DNA of 64,000 nucleotides from Tubiluchus corallicola (taxonomy: Eukaryota; Priapulida; Priapulimorpha; Priapulimorphida; Tubiluchidae), in contig JAQGDQ010000802.1 in the NCBI GenBank assembly GCA_030141605.1, positions 1-64,000 on the forward strand, given 5' to 3'. Below are positions 1-11,642 of this stretch, piece by piece (position 1 is the stretch's first letter; each line of letters opens with the position of its first letter). The translations under genes and the position numbers were made by a program. The notes under the pieces are model-generated. The model was not told the DNA's origin, did no database searches, and saw nothing but the letters and a program-made list of their open reading frames with translations.

Positions 1-1940
1 ACACTTCTATTGTTGTACTTCGTTCAGTTACGTATTGCTCATAGGAATTGAATTTATACCACAAATTCCTTAGTGACAAAAAGTAAAGGGTTATCTGTCC
101 ATAGGAATTAAATTCATACCACTAATTCGTTAGTGACAGAAGGTAAAGGGTTATCTGTCCATAGGAATTGAATTTATACCACAAATTCCTTAGTGACAAA
201 AAGTAAAGGGTTATCTGTCCATAGGAATTAAATTCATACCACTAATTCGTTAGTGACAGAAGGTAAAGGGTTATCTGTCCATAGGAATTGAATTTATACC
301 ACAAATTCGTTAGTGACAGAAGGTAAAGGGTTATCTGTCCATAGGAATTGAATTTATACCACTAATTCGTTAGTGACGGAAGGTAAAGGGTTATCTGTCC
401 ACAGGAATTAAATTCATACCACTAATTCGTTAGTGACAGAAAGTAAAGGGTTATCTGTCCATAGGAATTGAATTTATACCACTAATTCGTTAGTGACAGA
501 AGGTAAAGGGTTATCTGTCCATAGGAATTGAATTTATACCACAAATTCCTTAGTGACAAAAAGTAAAGGGTTATCTGTCCATAGGAATTGAATTTATACC
601 ACAAATTCGTTAGTGACAGAAGGTAAAGGGTTATCTGTCCATAGGAATTGAATTTATACCACTAATTCGTTAGTGACGGAAGGTAAAGGGTTATCTGTCC
701 ATAGGAATTAAATTCATACCACTAATTCGTTAGTGACAGAAGGTAAAGGGTTATCTGTCCATAGGAATTGAATTTATACCACTAATTCCTTAGTGACAGA
801 AGGTAAAGGGTTATCTGTCCATAGGAATTGAATTTATACCACAAATTCCTTAGTGACAAAAAGTAAAGGGTTATCTGTCCATAGGAATTGAATTTATACC
901 ACTAATTCGTTAGTGACAGAAGGTAAAGGGTTATCTGTCCACAGGAATTAAATTCATGCCACTAATTCGTTAGTGACAGCAAGTAAAGGGTTATCTGTCC
1001 ATAGGAATTGAATTCATACCACTAATTCCTTAGTGACAAAAAGTAAAGGGTTATCTGTCCATAGGAATTAAATTCATACCACTAATTCGTTAGTGACGGA
1101 AGGTAAAGGGTTATCTGTCCACAGGAATTAAATTCATACCACTAATTCGTTAGTGACGGAAGGTAAAGGGTTATCTGTCCACAGGAATTAAATTCATACC
1201 ACTAATTCGTTAGTGACAGAAAGTAAAGGGTTATCTGTCCATAGGAATTGAATTTATACCACTAATTCGTTAGTGACAAAAAGTAAAGGGTTATCTGTCC
1301 ATAGGAATTGAATTTATACCACAAATTCGTTAGTGACAGAAGGTAAAGGGTTATCTGTCCATAGGAATTGAATTTATACCACTAATTCGTTAGTGACGGA
1401 AGGTAAAGGGTTATCTGTCCATAGGAATTAAATTCATACCACTAATTCGTTAGTGACAGAAGGTAAAGGGTTATCTGTCCATAGGAATTGAATTTATACC
1501 ACTAATTCGTTAGTGACAGAAGGTAAAGGGTTATCTGTCCATAGGAATTGAATTTATACCACAAATTCCTTAGTGACAAAAAGTAAAGGGTTATCTGTCC
1601 ATAGGAATTGAATTTATACCACTAATTCGTTAGTGACAGAAGGTAAAGGGTTATCTGTCCACAGGAATTAAATTCATGCCACTAATTCGTTAGTGACAGC
1701 AAGTAAAGGGTTATCTGTCCATAGGAATTGAATTCATACCACTAATTCCTTAGTGACAAAAAGTAAAGGGTTATCTGTCCATAGGAATTAAATTCATACC
1801 ACTAATTCGTTAGTGACGGAAGGTAAAGGGTTATCTGTCCACAGGAATTAAATTCATACCACTAATTCGTTAGTGACGGAAGGTAAAGGGTTATCTGTCC
1901 ATAGGAATTGAATTCATACCACTAATTCGTTAGTGGCAGA
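1..1940. repeat. 60-bp satellite array, about 32 units
   Basis: An exact 60-base period runs from the first base to about 1940. Each unit contains TTAGTGACA, then GTAAAGGGTTATCTGTCC, then AATTCATACC or AATTTATACC. Units differ at a few diagnostic positions (ACAAATTCCT or ACTAATTCGT; ACAGA, ACGGA, ACAAA or ACAGC; CAT or CAC before AGGAATT). The variant order in 601-1200 repeats almost unchanged at 1321-1920, a 12-unit (720-bp) higher-order duplication. The array begins outside the window. No coding potential is evident. Confidence 0.97.
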
Positions 1941-2821
1941 AGTATCTGTTGACGTTCTTTTTAAACTGGGATGAAATTGTAGTTTTCAAGGAAAGAATTT
2001 CCTGGTAGAGCATTCCGTATTAGCAATTGTATTTGTGCAATTTGAGTCTTCACTTAAAAACTTGGAAGAAAAGATCAGGTCTTCTAGGAAGTTATGCTCA
2101 TTTCAACATTGGTGGAATATGTTAGAAGGATTTAGTAGTAAAAATGCAATAAGCGCCTCGTGTAATTAGTAAAATCACTTTAAAGTTGCGATCACTTCGT
2201 GCATGGGCGCTCCCATTTTCAATGCCCATTCTTCCAATGACGTCATTCGTCTTGAAGAAAAGTAGTGCACGGTCAGTCTTCAACAAACGTATAACAATTT
2301 TGTCAAAAAGATAATTTTCTAATACTTTTGCATGAAGCTTAGGTAAGCTGCAGAAGTTTGAAGTAATATAAGCAGCACGCGCTCACGGAAAGCCACGAGA
2401 CGCTCACGAAAACTCGCGAAGTCCACCAGTTACGTCATGATTTTCAAGTGAATCACTGAACCTGAAAATTTCTATTCGGAGGTTGTATATTTTAAATTTT
2501 TGCTTTACAGACAGTTTTTTTTGCAAATTTCTTTCTTATATTTTTCTAAATTTAAGTAAAATAAACCCAGTATGCTGAGTGACTTGGCTATTGGCCACTC
2601 AAGCTAGTTACCTGTGCAATTTCCATGAAGTGGCGTCTTCTTTGTCTCATTACGGATAAACTTTTGTTAGTTCGCATAATGACCACCAGAGTGCACGTGA
2701 AGCGTTGGTCGTCCCAGAAATTCTTGCATTGGCATTCCAGATGGCAGCGGTTATGGAAAATCAATAAACATAAAGCTAAAGATAGGAAACCTGCTTGCTG
2801 TTTACTATACCAATTAGGATA
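1941..2821. other. non-coding flank with a dispersed-repeat segment
   Basis: No gene is seen. The stretch at about 2150-2280 (GTGTAATTAGTAAAATC, CCCATTTTCAATG, AATGACGT) resembles 40320-40440, so both look like copies of one dispersed repeat. A short ORF at 2625-2822 has no recognisable features. Confidence 0.4.
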
Positions 2822-2829
2822 GGCATCGT

Positions 2830-3027
2830 CAGGGCCTATTTCAGCCTAAGCGGGGCGTGTGAGGCGCCCAGAAAATTTTTCAACTGCTAAAATGCCGGAA
2901 AAGCGTTTTCGAAGAGAAAATATAGAGTTATACAGTTGTTAAAGGAAAGAGCAATTGAAAGAAAAACTGCTTTATTCTTAAGACCCATCCTTAATACTTG
3001 TCAATACTGGCAAACGGCGCGCGTGCG

Positions 3028-3091
<64 letters not shown>

Positions 3092-3246
3092 GAGGGAGGG
3101 AGGGAGGGAGGGAGGGAGGGAGGAGGGAGAGGGAGGGAGGAGGCAGTATGTTCGCATAAAGCATAAAAAATGTTACCTCGGCGCGAGGCCCCCCTGGAGG
3201 GTGAGGCCCCGTGAAGTATCCCCCCCCCCCCCTGAAATAGGCCCGG
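2830..3246. mobile_element. non-autonomous hAT-type element (MITE), 417 bp
   Basis: The left end reads CAGGGCCTATTTCAG and the right end CTGAAATAGGCCCGG, inverted copies with one mismatch in the last bases. Both sides carry the same 8-bp sequence, GGCATCGT (2822-2829 and 3247-3254), the target-site duplication length expected of hAT transposition. The interior holds an (AG)n/(GGGA)n tract and a C-run and no transposase. Confidence 0.85.
3033..3140. repeat. (AG)n and (GGGA)n microsatellite inside the hAT element
   Basis: A GA dinucleotide run passes into a GGGA/GGA run, and a C homopolymer lies at 3221-3232. Open frames through it are low-complexity artefacts. Confidence 0.95.
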
Positions 3247-3254
3247 GGCATCGT

Positions 3255-4880
3255 GCATGCATAGATGTTTGATTTTTGATGGATATTTCATCACCGACAG
3301 ATACTATATCTGTTGCCCTATTTCTAAGAGTTGATTTATCTTGAACGCGCGCATTGTTGCTGTATTTGTCGCATCAGTGTCTGACCTTGAAGAGCATAGA
3401 TGCACAAATTCCCACATAGTGAACTTATAACAACTTTTTGTGAAAAAAATGAGGTGTGTGACGTGTGCACTGAGTCGCAGTTTACGACCAATTAAGTGTG
3501 TTTTTTTTCTGCAAAAGAAAATGCACCGGAAATGTCCTTTGAATTCAGAAATTCTGCATCAGGTGGCCTCCTTAGCCCGATGTACGATATATTGTTTATA
3601 CAAATCGTTCCGGACAAGACCACTGGTCACTCAACGTAAGGGTATGCAGAAAACTTTTGTATTGTTTCCAGAGAAATGGAATTCGTAATTCTAATTTGAT
3701 GGTCGCGAAAGGTACCCGTTGATGTTCTTTTTGAATTGCATGAGGTTACTTACTTCAAAAAAGTAAATTTCTGATAGGAAATTCCATGGATAAGAGGCCC
3801 GAAGGAAAACTAGGTATATGAGCAGCTGTTCTTCGCCTGGAAATGTTAAAAAGCAAGCCTATGAGAATGATGCTTTACACATGTATTCTCACTTTTTAAG
3901 CACTCCATCTACACTTGTTTTTTTTTTTTGAAGTTTTTGTATTGTTACAAACTTTTGATATTGTTTAACATGTATGTCACATGTGGATCTAACAAACTAT
4001 AAACTGTAATGAGTGCAGTGTGAACAGTGAGGTGAGATCCTGGACGCACCATAGACGTGGTGATAAGTCATAAGTCATTTATTTCACCTTACACATTTAC
4101 AATGGTTACATATACAATATCTAGTGAAAGGGCCTACAATGGATATAATACAAATAAGAAATACTGCATAGGAAAAGCCTCAAACACTGTTCACTTATAC
4201 ACGAGGGTAAATGTGTAGCGGACAATCAAAAAGCAGGGCTTGTTAGATTGTCCCTCACAGTGAAAGAAAAAAAAGTAATGGAGATAATCTGAAAATTTAA
4301 GCGAATCGTGATAAAAAAAGAAAAAACATTAGTGCTTAAAATGGAATGATGTAATGAATGAAGCTCATATATGGGATAAAGGATACTTAAAAATGTGCCG
4401 GAAAAACTGTTCAAATTGAGAAATTCCGGATCCGGTAGCCTTTGTGTGACGTACAGGCTACCTGCCAAGTTTACAAATATCAAGACTGATTGTTTTATTT
4501 GAATTCTGATAAGGGGAACACTTATCTGTTACCTTATATATGTGCGTACTGTCACTTGTGTACATGAACTTGGAACTGCTTAACAGGTTAGTAAGTTATA
4601 CTGTGTCACTTTCTGTGCTGTGGAATAGATCCTTTCTTATTGCTTTAAAATTGTGTAAATTTGTGTCTTTAATTTGTTCATCATTACGAAATTCGGTGCT
4701 GATTTGTGTTTTGTCGTTGCGGTAAGTTATTTTAAGGGAAGTGATCTTGTAACGGCAGTTATGTGGTTAAAAGGGAAGAAAATGCGATTTAAAGTAAGTC
4801 CCAAAAACCTTTCCAGACAAAGTTGTGTTAAATTACATTACTCTTACTTGTTTGAAAGACTTGTGTAACTAGAAAAGAAT
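3255..4880. other. non-coding region, possible minus-strand retroelement 3' part
   Basis: No exon is recognised. From about 4066 the sequence (AAGTCATTTATTTCACC, then ACATTTACAATGG) looks like a minus-strand LINE 3' UTR, but no reverse-transcriptase residues are readable. From about 4720 to 4870 there is similarity to 14030-14150 (TTTAAGGG, GTTTGAAAGACTTG, AACT.GAAAAGAA), part of the repeat family described at 14180. Confidence 0.35.
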
Positions 4881-4883
4881 ATT

Positions 4884-4889
4884 TGTGGT

Positions 4890-4983
<94 letters not shown>

Positions 4984-4997
4984 CTGCTACTGCTGTT
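4884..4997. repeat. (TTG)n/(CTG)n trinucleotide repeat
   Basis: About 28 TTG triplets pass into mixed TTG/CTG and then CTG. The flank after it (GTATAACTCACTAAACC, then a TTAATAAG-like stretch) recurs after the triplet tract at 7625-7680, so this repeat is part of a dispersed element. Confidence 0.95.
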
Positions 4998-4999
4998 CT

Positions 5000-5384
5000 T
5001 TGTATAACTCACTAAACCTTCATGTTCAGCTAATAAGAAATTCTACATTAAAGGAAAAGAATACGTCCTTTCCAAGAGATGATGATAGCGATATTTCTTT
5101 ATTTCGTAATTCTATACAAAAGGGTGTATACAAACGAGGCCGATAAATTACAGAAATTTTAATTGAAGTACAGGAGGTAATTTAAAATGCGCGTGCCAAC
5201 TGGTAAAATGTAACTGACTTACCGTCCCAATGTGCACCGCTGTCTCACCAAAAACACGTTATTAATCTTATTGACAATATAAAGTTATTTAAACTTTTTC
5301 TTCGTTAGTGAAGAGTGTGCTACGAATGCTTCGGATGATTATGCTTAAGAAAGCAGTATGTAAGTTGTGAAAATTGTTAAGATG
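5000..5384 (+). repeat. dispersed repeat copy (TTAA-associated family)
   Basis: 5000-5130 matches 7670-7815 (the segment ending in AACGAGGCC). 5190-5345 matches 14180-14400, 31866-32000 and 45990-46090, sharing ATGTGCACCGCTG, TTATTGACAATATAAAGT and TTAGTGAAGAGTGTGCTACG. No coding content is seen. Confidence 0.7.
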
Positions 5385-6805
5385 TCTTTTAAGCTTTGTA
5401 TAAGTACAGAGTTTCCTTTTCCTTTAGACTTTGTATAAGTACAGAGTTTTCTTTTCCTTTAGACTTTGTATAAGTACAGAGTTTCCTTTTCCTTTAGACT
5501 TTGTATAAGTACAGAGTTTTCTTTTCCTTTAGACTTTGTATTTAGACTTTGTATAAGTACAGAGTTTTCTTTTCCTTTAGACTTTGTATAAGTACAGAGT
5601 TTTCTTTTCCTTTAGACTTTGTATAAGTACAGAGTTTTCTTTTCCTTTAGACTTTGTATAAGTACAGAGTTTTCTTTTCCATTAGACTTTGTATAAGTAC
5701 AGAGTTTTCTTTTCCTTTAGACTTTGTATAAGTACAGAGTTTTCTTTTCCTTTAGACTTTGTATAAGTACAGAGTTTTCTTTTCCTTTAGACTTTGTATA
5801 AGTACAGAGTTTTCTTTTCCTTTAGACTTTGTATAAGTACAGAGTTTTCTTTTCCATTAGACTTTGTATAAGTACAGAGTTTTCTTTTCCTTTAGACTTT
5901 ATATAGGTACAGAGTTTTCTCTTCCTTTAGACTTTGTATAAGTACAGAGTTTTCTTTTCCATTAGACTTTGTATAAGTACAGAGTTTTCTCTTCCTTTAG
6001 ACTTTGTATAAGTACAGAGTTTTCTTTTCCATTAGACTTTGTATAAGTACAGAGTTTTCTTTTCCTTTAGACTTTATATAGGTACAGAGTTTTCTCTTCC
6101 TTTAGACTTTGTATAAGTACAGAGTTTTCTTTTCCATTAGACTTTGTATAAGTACAGAGTTTTCTCTTCCTTTAGACTTTGTATAAGTACAGAGTTTTCT
6201 TTTCCTTTAGACTTTGTATAAGTACAGAGTTTTCTTTTCCATTAGACTTTGTATAAGTACAGAGTTTTCTTTTCCTTTAGACTTTGTATAAGTACAGAGT
6301 TTTCTTTTCCTTTAGACTTTGTATAAGTACAGAGTTTTCTTTTCCTTTAGACTTTGTATAAGTACAGAGTTTTCTTTTCCTTTAGACTTTGTATAAGTAC
6401 AGAGTTTTCTTTTCCATTAGACTTTGTATAAGTACAGAGTTTTCTTTTCCTTTAGACTTTATATAGGTACAGAGTTTTCTCTTCCTTTAGACTTTGTATA
6501 AGTACAGAGTTTTCTTTTCCATTAGACTTTGTATAAGTACAGAGTTTTCTCTTCCTTTAGACTTTGTATAAGTACAGAGTTTTCTTTTCCATTAGACTTT
6601 GTATAAGTACAGAGTTTTCTTTTCCTTTAGACTTTATATAGGTACAGAGTTTTCTCTTCCTTTAGACTTTGTATAAGTACAGAGTTTTCTTTTCCATTAG
6701 ACTTTGTATAAGTACAGAGTTTTCTTTTCCATTAGACTTTGTATAAGTACAGAGTTTTCTTTTCCTTTAGACTTTGTATAAGTACAGAGTTTTCTTTTCC
6801 TTTAA
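5384..6805. repeat. 35-bp satellite array, about 40 units
   Basis: The unit reads ACTTTGTATAAGTACAGAG followed by TTTTCTTTTCCTTTAG. Variants are TTCCATTAG, CTCTTCC and ATATAGGTAC. The rare ATATAGGTAC variants at 5901 and 6076 recur at 6461 and 6636, exactly 560 bp (16 units) later, so a block of the array was duplicated. Each unit holds a pyrimidine tract ending in TAG, resembling a 3' splice site. Confidence 0.96.
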
Positions 6806-7620
6806 ATTTATTGAGTTACTGAGTGTTTCGCATTTTGCAAATCTACGATTAGTAGGATACCCGTCGTAATGATGTTTCACAAACCCGCACTGCATTTTTT
6901 ACAGTTTGTACCCGTCATACCACAAAGCCCCGGGCAAATTTTTTGGTGTTTTTTTTGTGGAAATTCCTGAAATTGTAAAATAACATTCCCATTTTTCAGC
7001 AATATATTTGGAGTGTTTGGACGTATATTAAGCGTGAAGGTAATTTGAATAAAACTGATTTTTTACTCCTGCTCTTATCCTGAGCATTCGTAGATGCAGA
7101 ACGCGTCTCCTTATAAGTCAGTTTTCCCTCGGGCCCTTATCTGTGGTATTCTGTGGCAGAAAATTGTTCTCATTTTTTCTAGAATCTCATTTGCCTTAAA
7201 AAGAGCATCAACACACACCTCCTAATGTACTAACGATTCAAATATCAGCATTTTTAGACGTGTATCATATTTGTCACCGTTCTGTGGCCACTTAGCCTGA
7301 GTGACCGTTGGCCTTGTCGGGGCGATTAAAAAAAAACGTTTCTTGCTCGAAACGCGCAACAGTTTCTCACTTTACCTGCTGCTCTGACCTTCCCTTCTCT
7401 CAAACACTAGCCGGTGGGCATTGTAGGTGGTGCTTGTTTCACAGCTTGTTTAAGAGGAATTGCCCGTTTATCCATGAACAGTGGATCTCTGTGTGCACTG
7501 AGTAGGAAGAGAGAGAGAAAGAGAGAGAGAGATTACTGATTAGAGATCAAAGCATGTTTGTTTGTGTCGGCAACATGTCCTTAAACTTGCGAATGTCATG
7601 TTATATTGAGCGTGTTTTTG
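6806..7620. other. non-coding, no feature recognised
   Basis: Unique-looking AT-rich sequence with a short (GA)n run near 7508-7530. No exon, RNA gene or element end is seen. Confidence 0.4.
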
Positions 7621-7830
7621 GCGTTGTTGTTGTTGTTGCTGCTGCTGCTCCTGCTGTTGTTGTTGTTGTTTGTATAACTCACTAAACCTTCATGTTCAGT
7701 TAATAAGAAATCCATCATTAAAGGAAAAGAACACCTCCTTTCCAAGAAATGATGATGATGATGATGATGATGATGATATTTCGTAATTCTATAGAAAATG
7801 ATGTATATAAACGAGGCCTCCATTTGCAAT
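7621..7830. repeat. triplet-repeat-bearing dispersed element copy
   Basis: A (GTT)n/(GCT)n tract, then GTATAACTCACTAAACC and a (GATGAT)n tract, parallel 4884-5130 in the same order. The reverse orientation is visible at 13900-14010, where (ATC)n precedes TTCTTAGAAAGGACGTG and CTTTAATAAAGGA. Confidence 0.75.
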
Positions 7831-7920
7831 TAAAATACAAGAATTAAATAAATACTTCAGTGTAAATAACGAATATCTGGATGATTGTCACTTTGCGCTT
7901 AGTACGTGAACTTCACAAGC

Positions 7921-8420
7921 ACTTTATTTTTTTAGATTTTAATAGATTTATTTCGCAATAAACATATACATATATACATATACATTACATGTGCATCGAT
8001 AATCAGTTTTTGTTAATACAAAAATATGATACAATTCATGAATTCATCGCTAGAGACCTAAGAACCTAGCTTATGGTAGAATTAGTTACGAAAAAAATTA
8101 CAATATATACAGATACACTATTACAATATATACAGATACAATATTACAATATATACAGATACAATATTACAATATATACAGATACACTATTACAATATGT
8201 ACAAATATAAATACGGGTGGGAAGTAATAAAAATATTATTATACTGGAGGGGAAGTTTTTGAAAATGAAAAACAACAAATCATGATTGACTGATCAGTTG
8301 TACGTTTCAAGTAAGTTTAATTTCTAATTTTTTTTAAATATGGACAGCGAGTTGGTATTTTTAATAGCTGGAGCAATTGAATTCCATATGTAAGGGCCAT
8401 TGTATTTAGTAGAAAATTTT
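7921..8420 (-). pseudogene. LINE retrotransposon 3' fragment (C-terminal coding remnant and 3' UTR)
   Basis: Reading the minus strand from about 8418 to the stop at 8324-8326 gives the peptide KYNGPYIWNSIAPAIKNT, followed by NSLSIFKKN and a stop. This matches the typical last residues of CR1/L2-like or RTE-like LINE proteins, where a G-P-x-x-W-N-S motif precedes a run of basic residues. Everything upstream is missing, so this is a 5'-truncated copy. The following minus-strand sequence to about 7921 would be its 3' UTR and includes a 23-bp tandem repeat. The exact clade cannot be told from this tail. Confidence 0.75.
8098..8206. repeat. 23-bp tandem repeat, about 5 units
   Basis: The unit CAATATATACAGATACA plus A(C)TATTA repeats with starts at 8101, 8124 and 8147. 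Confidence 0.9.
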
Positions 8421-9125
8421 CTAACATTTGTAATATATATAAATTTACTATACAAGCACTTTGCAAGCACCATGCATATAAAATACTATATAAAACCGCC
8501 TAATAGTTACCTATGTAGAAAAATTGCCGTTATGCGTCCACATCTTATGAACAACTAATAGTAAGGTATTTCAGCAAACTTTGTTTTATACAGTTGGAAT
8601 TATTGCTGATAAGAAAAGTTAGTTAACATTATAACAAAGAGATTCGAATATAATTGTAATATTTACAGATTTTAGCTATTTAACTTTGACAATTTTACAA
8701 TCATCATCGTCATCATCATCGTCGTCGGCATCATCATCATCATCATCATCGTCGTCGTCGTCGTCATCATCATCATCCTCATACAAACATTTGATAAGAC
8801 GCACTAGAGTTGTAGTTATTTTTTCCTGTGCCCTGCTTCCTGTGACTTCCTGTAAACCTGTAAGTTTTTTACCTTATTTCATTTCATGTGTCTTCCTGTG
8901 AACGTGTTTATAATGTAATTACAAATTACAAAATCCCCCACCCAGAAAATAACCCTTTGTGTTTGTTTGTGCTTTTGTTTGTTTCAAACTGTGGATTGGA
9001 ACTTCGTACATTTTTTTTTTATAGTAGAGGATGTTTGGGAGCGTCGTGTTGCGCTGAGTCTGTTTTTGTTGACGCTGCTTGTGTAACTTCCGGCTAAACC
9101 GGCACTTCCGGTCATTGCGCGGCGC
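8421..9125. other. non-coding, (ATC)n/(GTC)n microsatellite at 8700-8780
   Basis: Apart from the ATC/GTC triplet tract at 8700-8780 nothing is recognised. The short serine-rich ORF through it is an artefact of the repeat. Confidence 0.5.
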
Positions 9126-9139
9126 TCAACTTTTTCCTT

Positions 9140-9760
9140 CAGTTTAATTAACACTTATGTGCTGTTTTGTTTTTATTTATGATCATGTGAATTTACATTG
9201 GAATTGGTAATTGTGTTTATTATCATTGTTCTCGCAATCTGCACAATCATTTTTCATTGTGTATAACCAGTATTAACCCGATAAAAGTTTTTAATACGCC
9301 CACGCAATTCCCTGTTTCTTTGGGCAGGAGAAAATTAGAAGTTTTAGCTTTCAGTTTATTACTTAAGCAGGGAAATTTTAAGGAATTTTTGTACAAAATT
9401 GGGCAGGCTCCTAATAGCACATGTAACTGCTTATTAAGCCCTCAGTCTGTACATCATTTATTATTTGAATGTACATTAGTAAACCAAGCCAAAAGAACTG
9501 ATTTTATTAGCACTCTGCTTACGTTAGATTCGGACTGTTTTCTCTACCCGGGATAATAATGCTATAAATGCTTTTGCAAATCTTATCTCGGATGAATTCC
9601 TATCGTCTTTCGCTCGTATTTAAACAGTCTGTTGGTGATGAAATTTTACAACTCTCGTCGTGTTTTCTATATGCTGTTTTGTTTTTATTTATGATTATGT
9701 GAATTTACATTAGAATTGGTAATTATGTTTATTATAATTGTACTCGCTGTTTTTCATTGT
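9140..9760 (+). pseudogene. LINE retrotransposon 3' fragment with frameshift
   Basis: The frame from about 9272 encodes a reverse-transcriptase C-terminal region. It has the cysteine cluster CNCLLSPQSVHHLLFEC (C-x-C, then S-V-H-H-L-L-F-E-C), the zinc-finger-like end of many non-LTR retrotransposon proteins. At about 9550 the frame shifts by one base and continues as DNNAINAFANLISDEFL to a stop at 9621-9623. A block of about 90 bp at 9145-9230 (GCTGTTTTGTTTTTATTTATG) is directly repeated at 9672-9755, so the fragment is bracketed by copies of a 3'-UTR-like segment. It is broken and not functional. Confidence 0.8.
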
Positions 9761-10160
<400 letters not shown>

Positions 10161-10354
10161 TCTGCAAAATTTCACTGTCTTCAGATTATATTAAAGCTTA
10201 TAAATCCCGACTGGCCATTGTTTGTACTGGGAAGCCACCAGAAGCATGGTTATACCTGTATTGTTATCACTTTTTGCCCCAGGACAAATACAAATATTAT
10301 CACCATATTATGGGTATTTATATTGAAACACGAAGCCTTTGATGTGATAGTGTA

Positions 10355-10456
10355 ATTATTGTAATAATAATAATAATAGTAGTAGTAGTAGTAGTAGTAA
10401 TAATAGTAATAATAATAGTAGTAGTAGTAATAATAGTAATAATAATAATAGTAGTA

Positions 10457-10503
<47 letters not shown>

Positions 10504-10505
10504 TA
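10355..10505. repeat. (TAA)n/(TAG)n microsatellite
   Basis: Mixed TAA and TAG triplets. The long tyrosine-rich frame on the other strand is an artefact. Confidence 0.95.
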
Positions 10506-11160
10506 ACGCTCAACATTGGTGTGAATGCTGTCAAAACCCAGGCCAGTATCTGTCTCAGTGCTGTGAGTATTTATGCAGTACTTACAAGGTGATTAACCGT
10601 GTAATTGCCCCACTTGTACGTGATGCTGTTGCTTTCGTTTCCTCTTGTGAAATTGTGCGGCTGCTGCTAATTAGTAATGAAAGCAGCACAGCAAATTGTT
10701 ACATGTTAAATTGCGCATGGGTGTGCGGCGCTTAATGGGTCGACCAGACATACCTTGCAGGTTTACCGGAGTAATTTATGGTACCCTAAAGTGCAGTAAC
10801 TGTCTGCTGATCTCGGAATGTTTGATACATAAGTTCACCGACTTCCATATATTTTGAAAGTGACATGTAAGATACGCCCACTACAGTAACAACTGTTATC
10901 TTGAAAAGTAATGTAGGTGATTTGATGGCAGTGATGCGCATGCTGTGTACTGTATGATACAGCAGCTATCAGCTGTAAACAATACGCGAGATTCCGTAAT
11001 TTTACCCATCACGCCTCGAGTGTGATTATGGGTACGAATAGCGGGTATTTATAGCAGCGATTATGGACAGCGGGTACAAATTCCTAAGCCTTTTATCTAG
11101 CTAATTGTGGTATTGAACTCATGACTTTTTGGTCTGTGGTAAATGAAGTTTTTTGCATTA
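10506..11160. other. non-coding, no feature recognised
   Basis: Unique-looking sequence. The tail at 11100-11155 (TTGAACTCATGACTTTTTGGTCTG) resembles a degraded tRNA T-arm in reverse, related to 12000-12050. Confidence 0.35.
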
Positions 11161-11642
11161 CCGTATTTTCCCGTGTATAAAAGACCCTTTTTTGCTCAGA
11201 ATTTTCACTTTAAAAATAGGGGGTCTCTTATACATGGGAGTAAGTCTTTTCAATAAGATGCATAAATTGTGACACTAATGATTTTAAAGAAATAAGTGCT
11301 CTACAACTGTTTTATTTCGAATAATTATAGTTTCCTTTCAATAAATCTTCTCCATGGCTAAATTCTAATGATAAAATTAATGTACCGGGTAAGTTATTAT
11401 TTTTTTAAACGTCAAAAGAGGACAATGCCAATTTTGAGCAGAGTGACTCCTCTGATGATGAACTGGCTGGAATTGCTGAAGGTCTGACTCCAGTTGATAT
11501 TTTTGATGAGAGTGATGAGGAATTTAATGATTTCTATGATGAATAAAGTTATTCATTACCAAAAAACTTTTTTCCAGAATTTTTGCCTAAAAATTGAAGG
11601 GGTCTCTTATACACAAGGGTCTCTTATACATGGGAAAATACG
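11161..11642 (+). mobile_element. internally deleted pogo-type DNA transposon
   Basis: The left end CCGTATTTTCCCGTGTATAA and the right end TTATACATGGGAAAATACGG are inverted repeats, flanked by TA on both sides. The inside still carries the transposase C-terminus at 11412-11545. A GGGGTCTCTTATACA motif recurs subterminally. Confidence 0.8.
11412..11545 (+). pseudogene. pogo/Tigger-like transposase C-terminal remnant
   Basis: About 44 codons stay open to a TAA at 11543-11545. They encode an acidic tail with SDSSDDELAGIAEGLTPVD followed by IFDESDEEFNDFYDE. A terminal acidic stretch of this kind is typical of pogo/Tigger (CENP-B-like) transposases. An in-frame stop lies immediately upstream (11406-11408) and the DNA-binding and DDE domains are absent. 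This is a fossil, though the tail is free of stops. Confidence 0.65.

Noticed and set aside
1-1940. CRISPR-like array
   Set aside because: The 60-bp units are continuous, with no unique spacers between constant repeats, and the genome is animal.
10250-10534. Tyr-rich, Ile-rich, Cys-rich and Ser-rich ORFs over triplet repeats (also 4883, 8686, 9892)
   Set aside because: Homopolymer peptides from trinucleotide microsatellites, with no evidence of selection.
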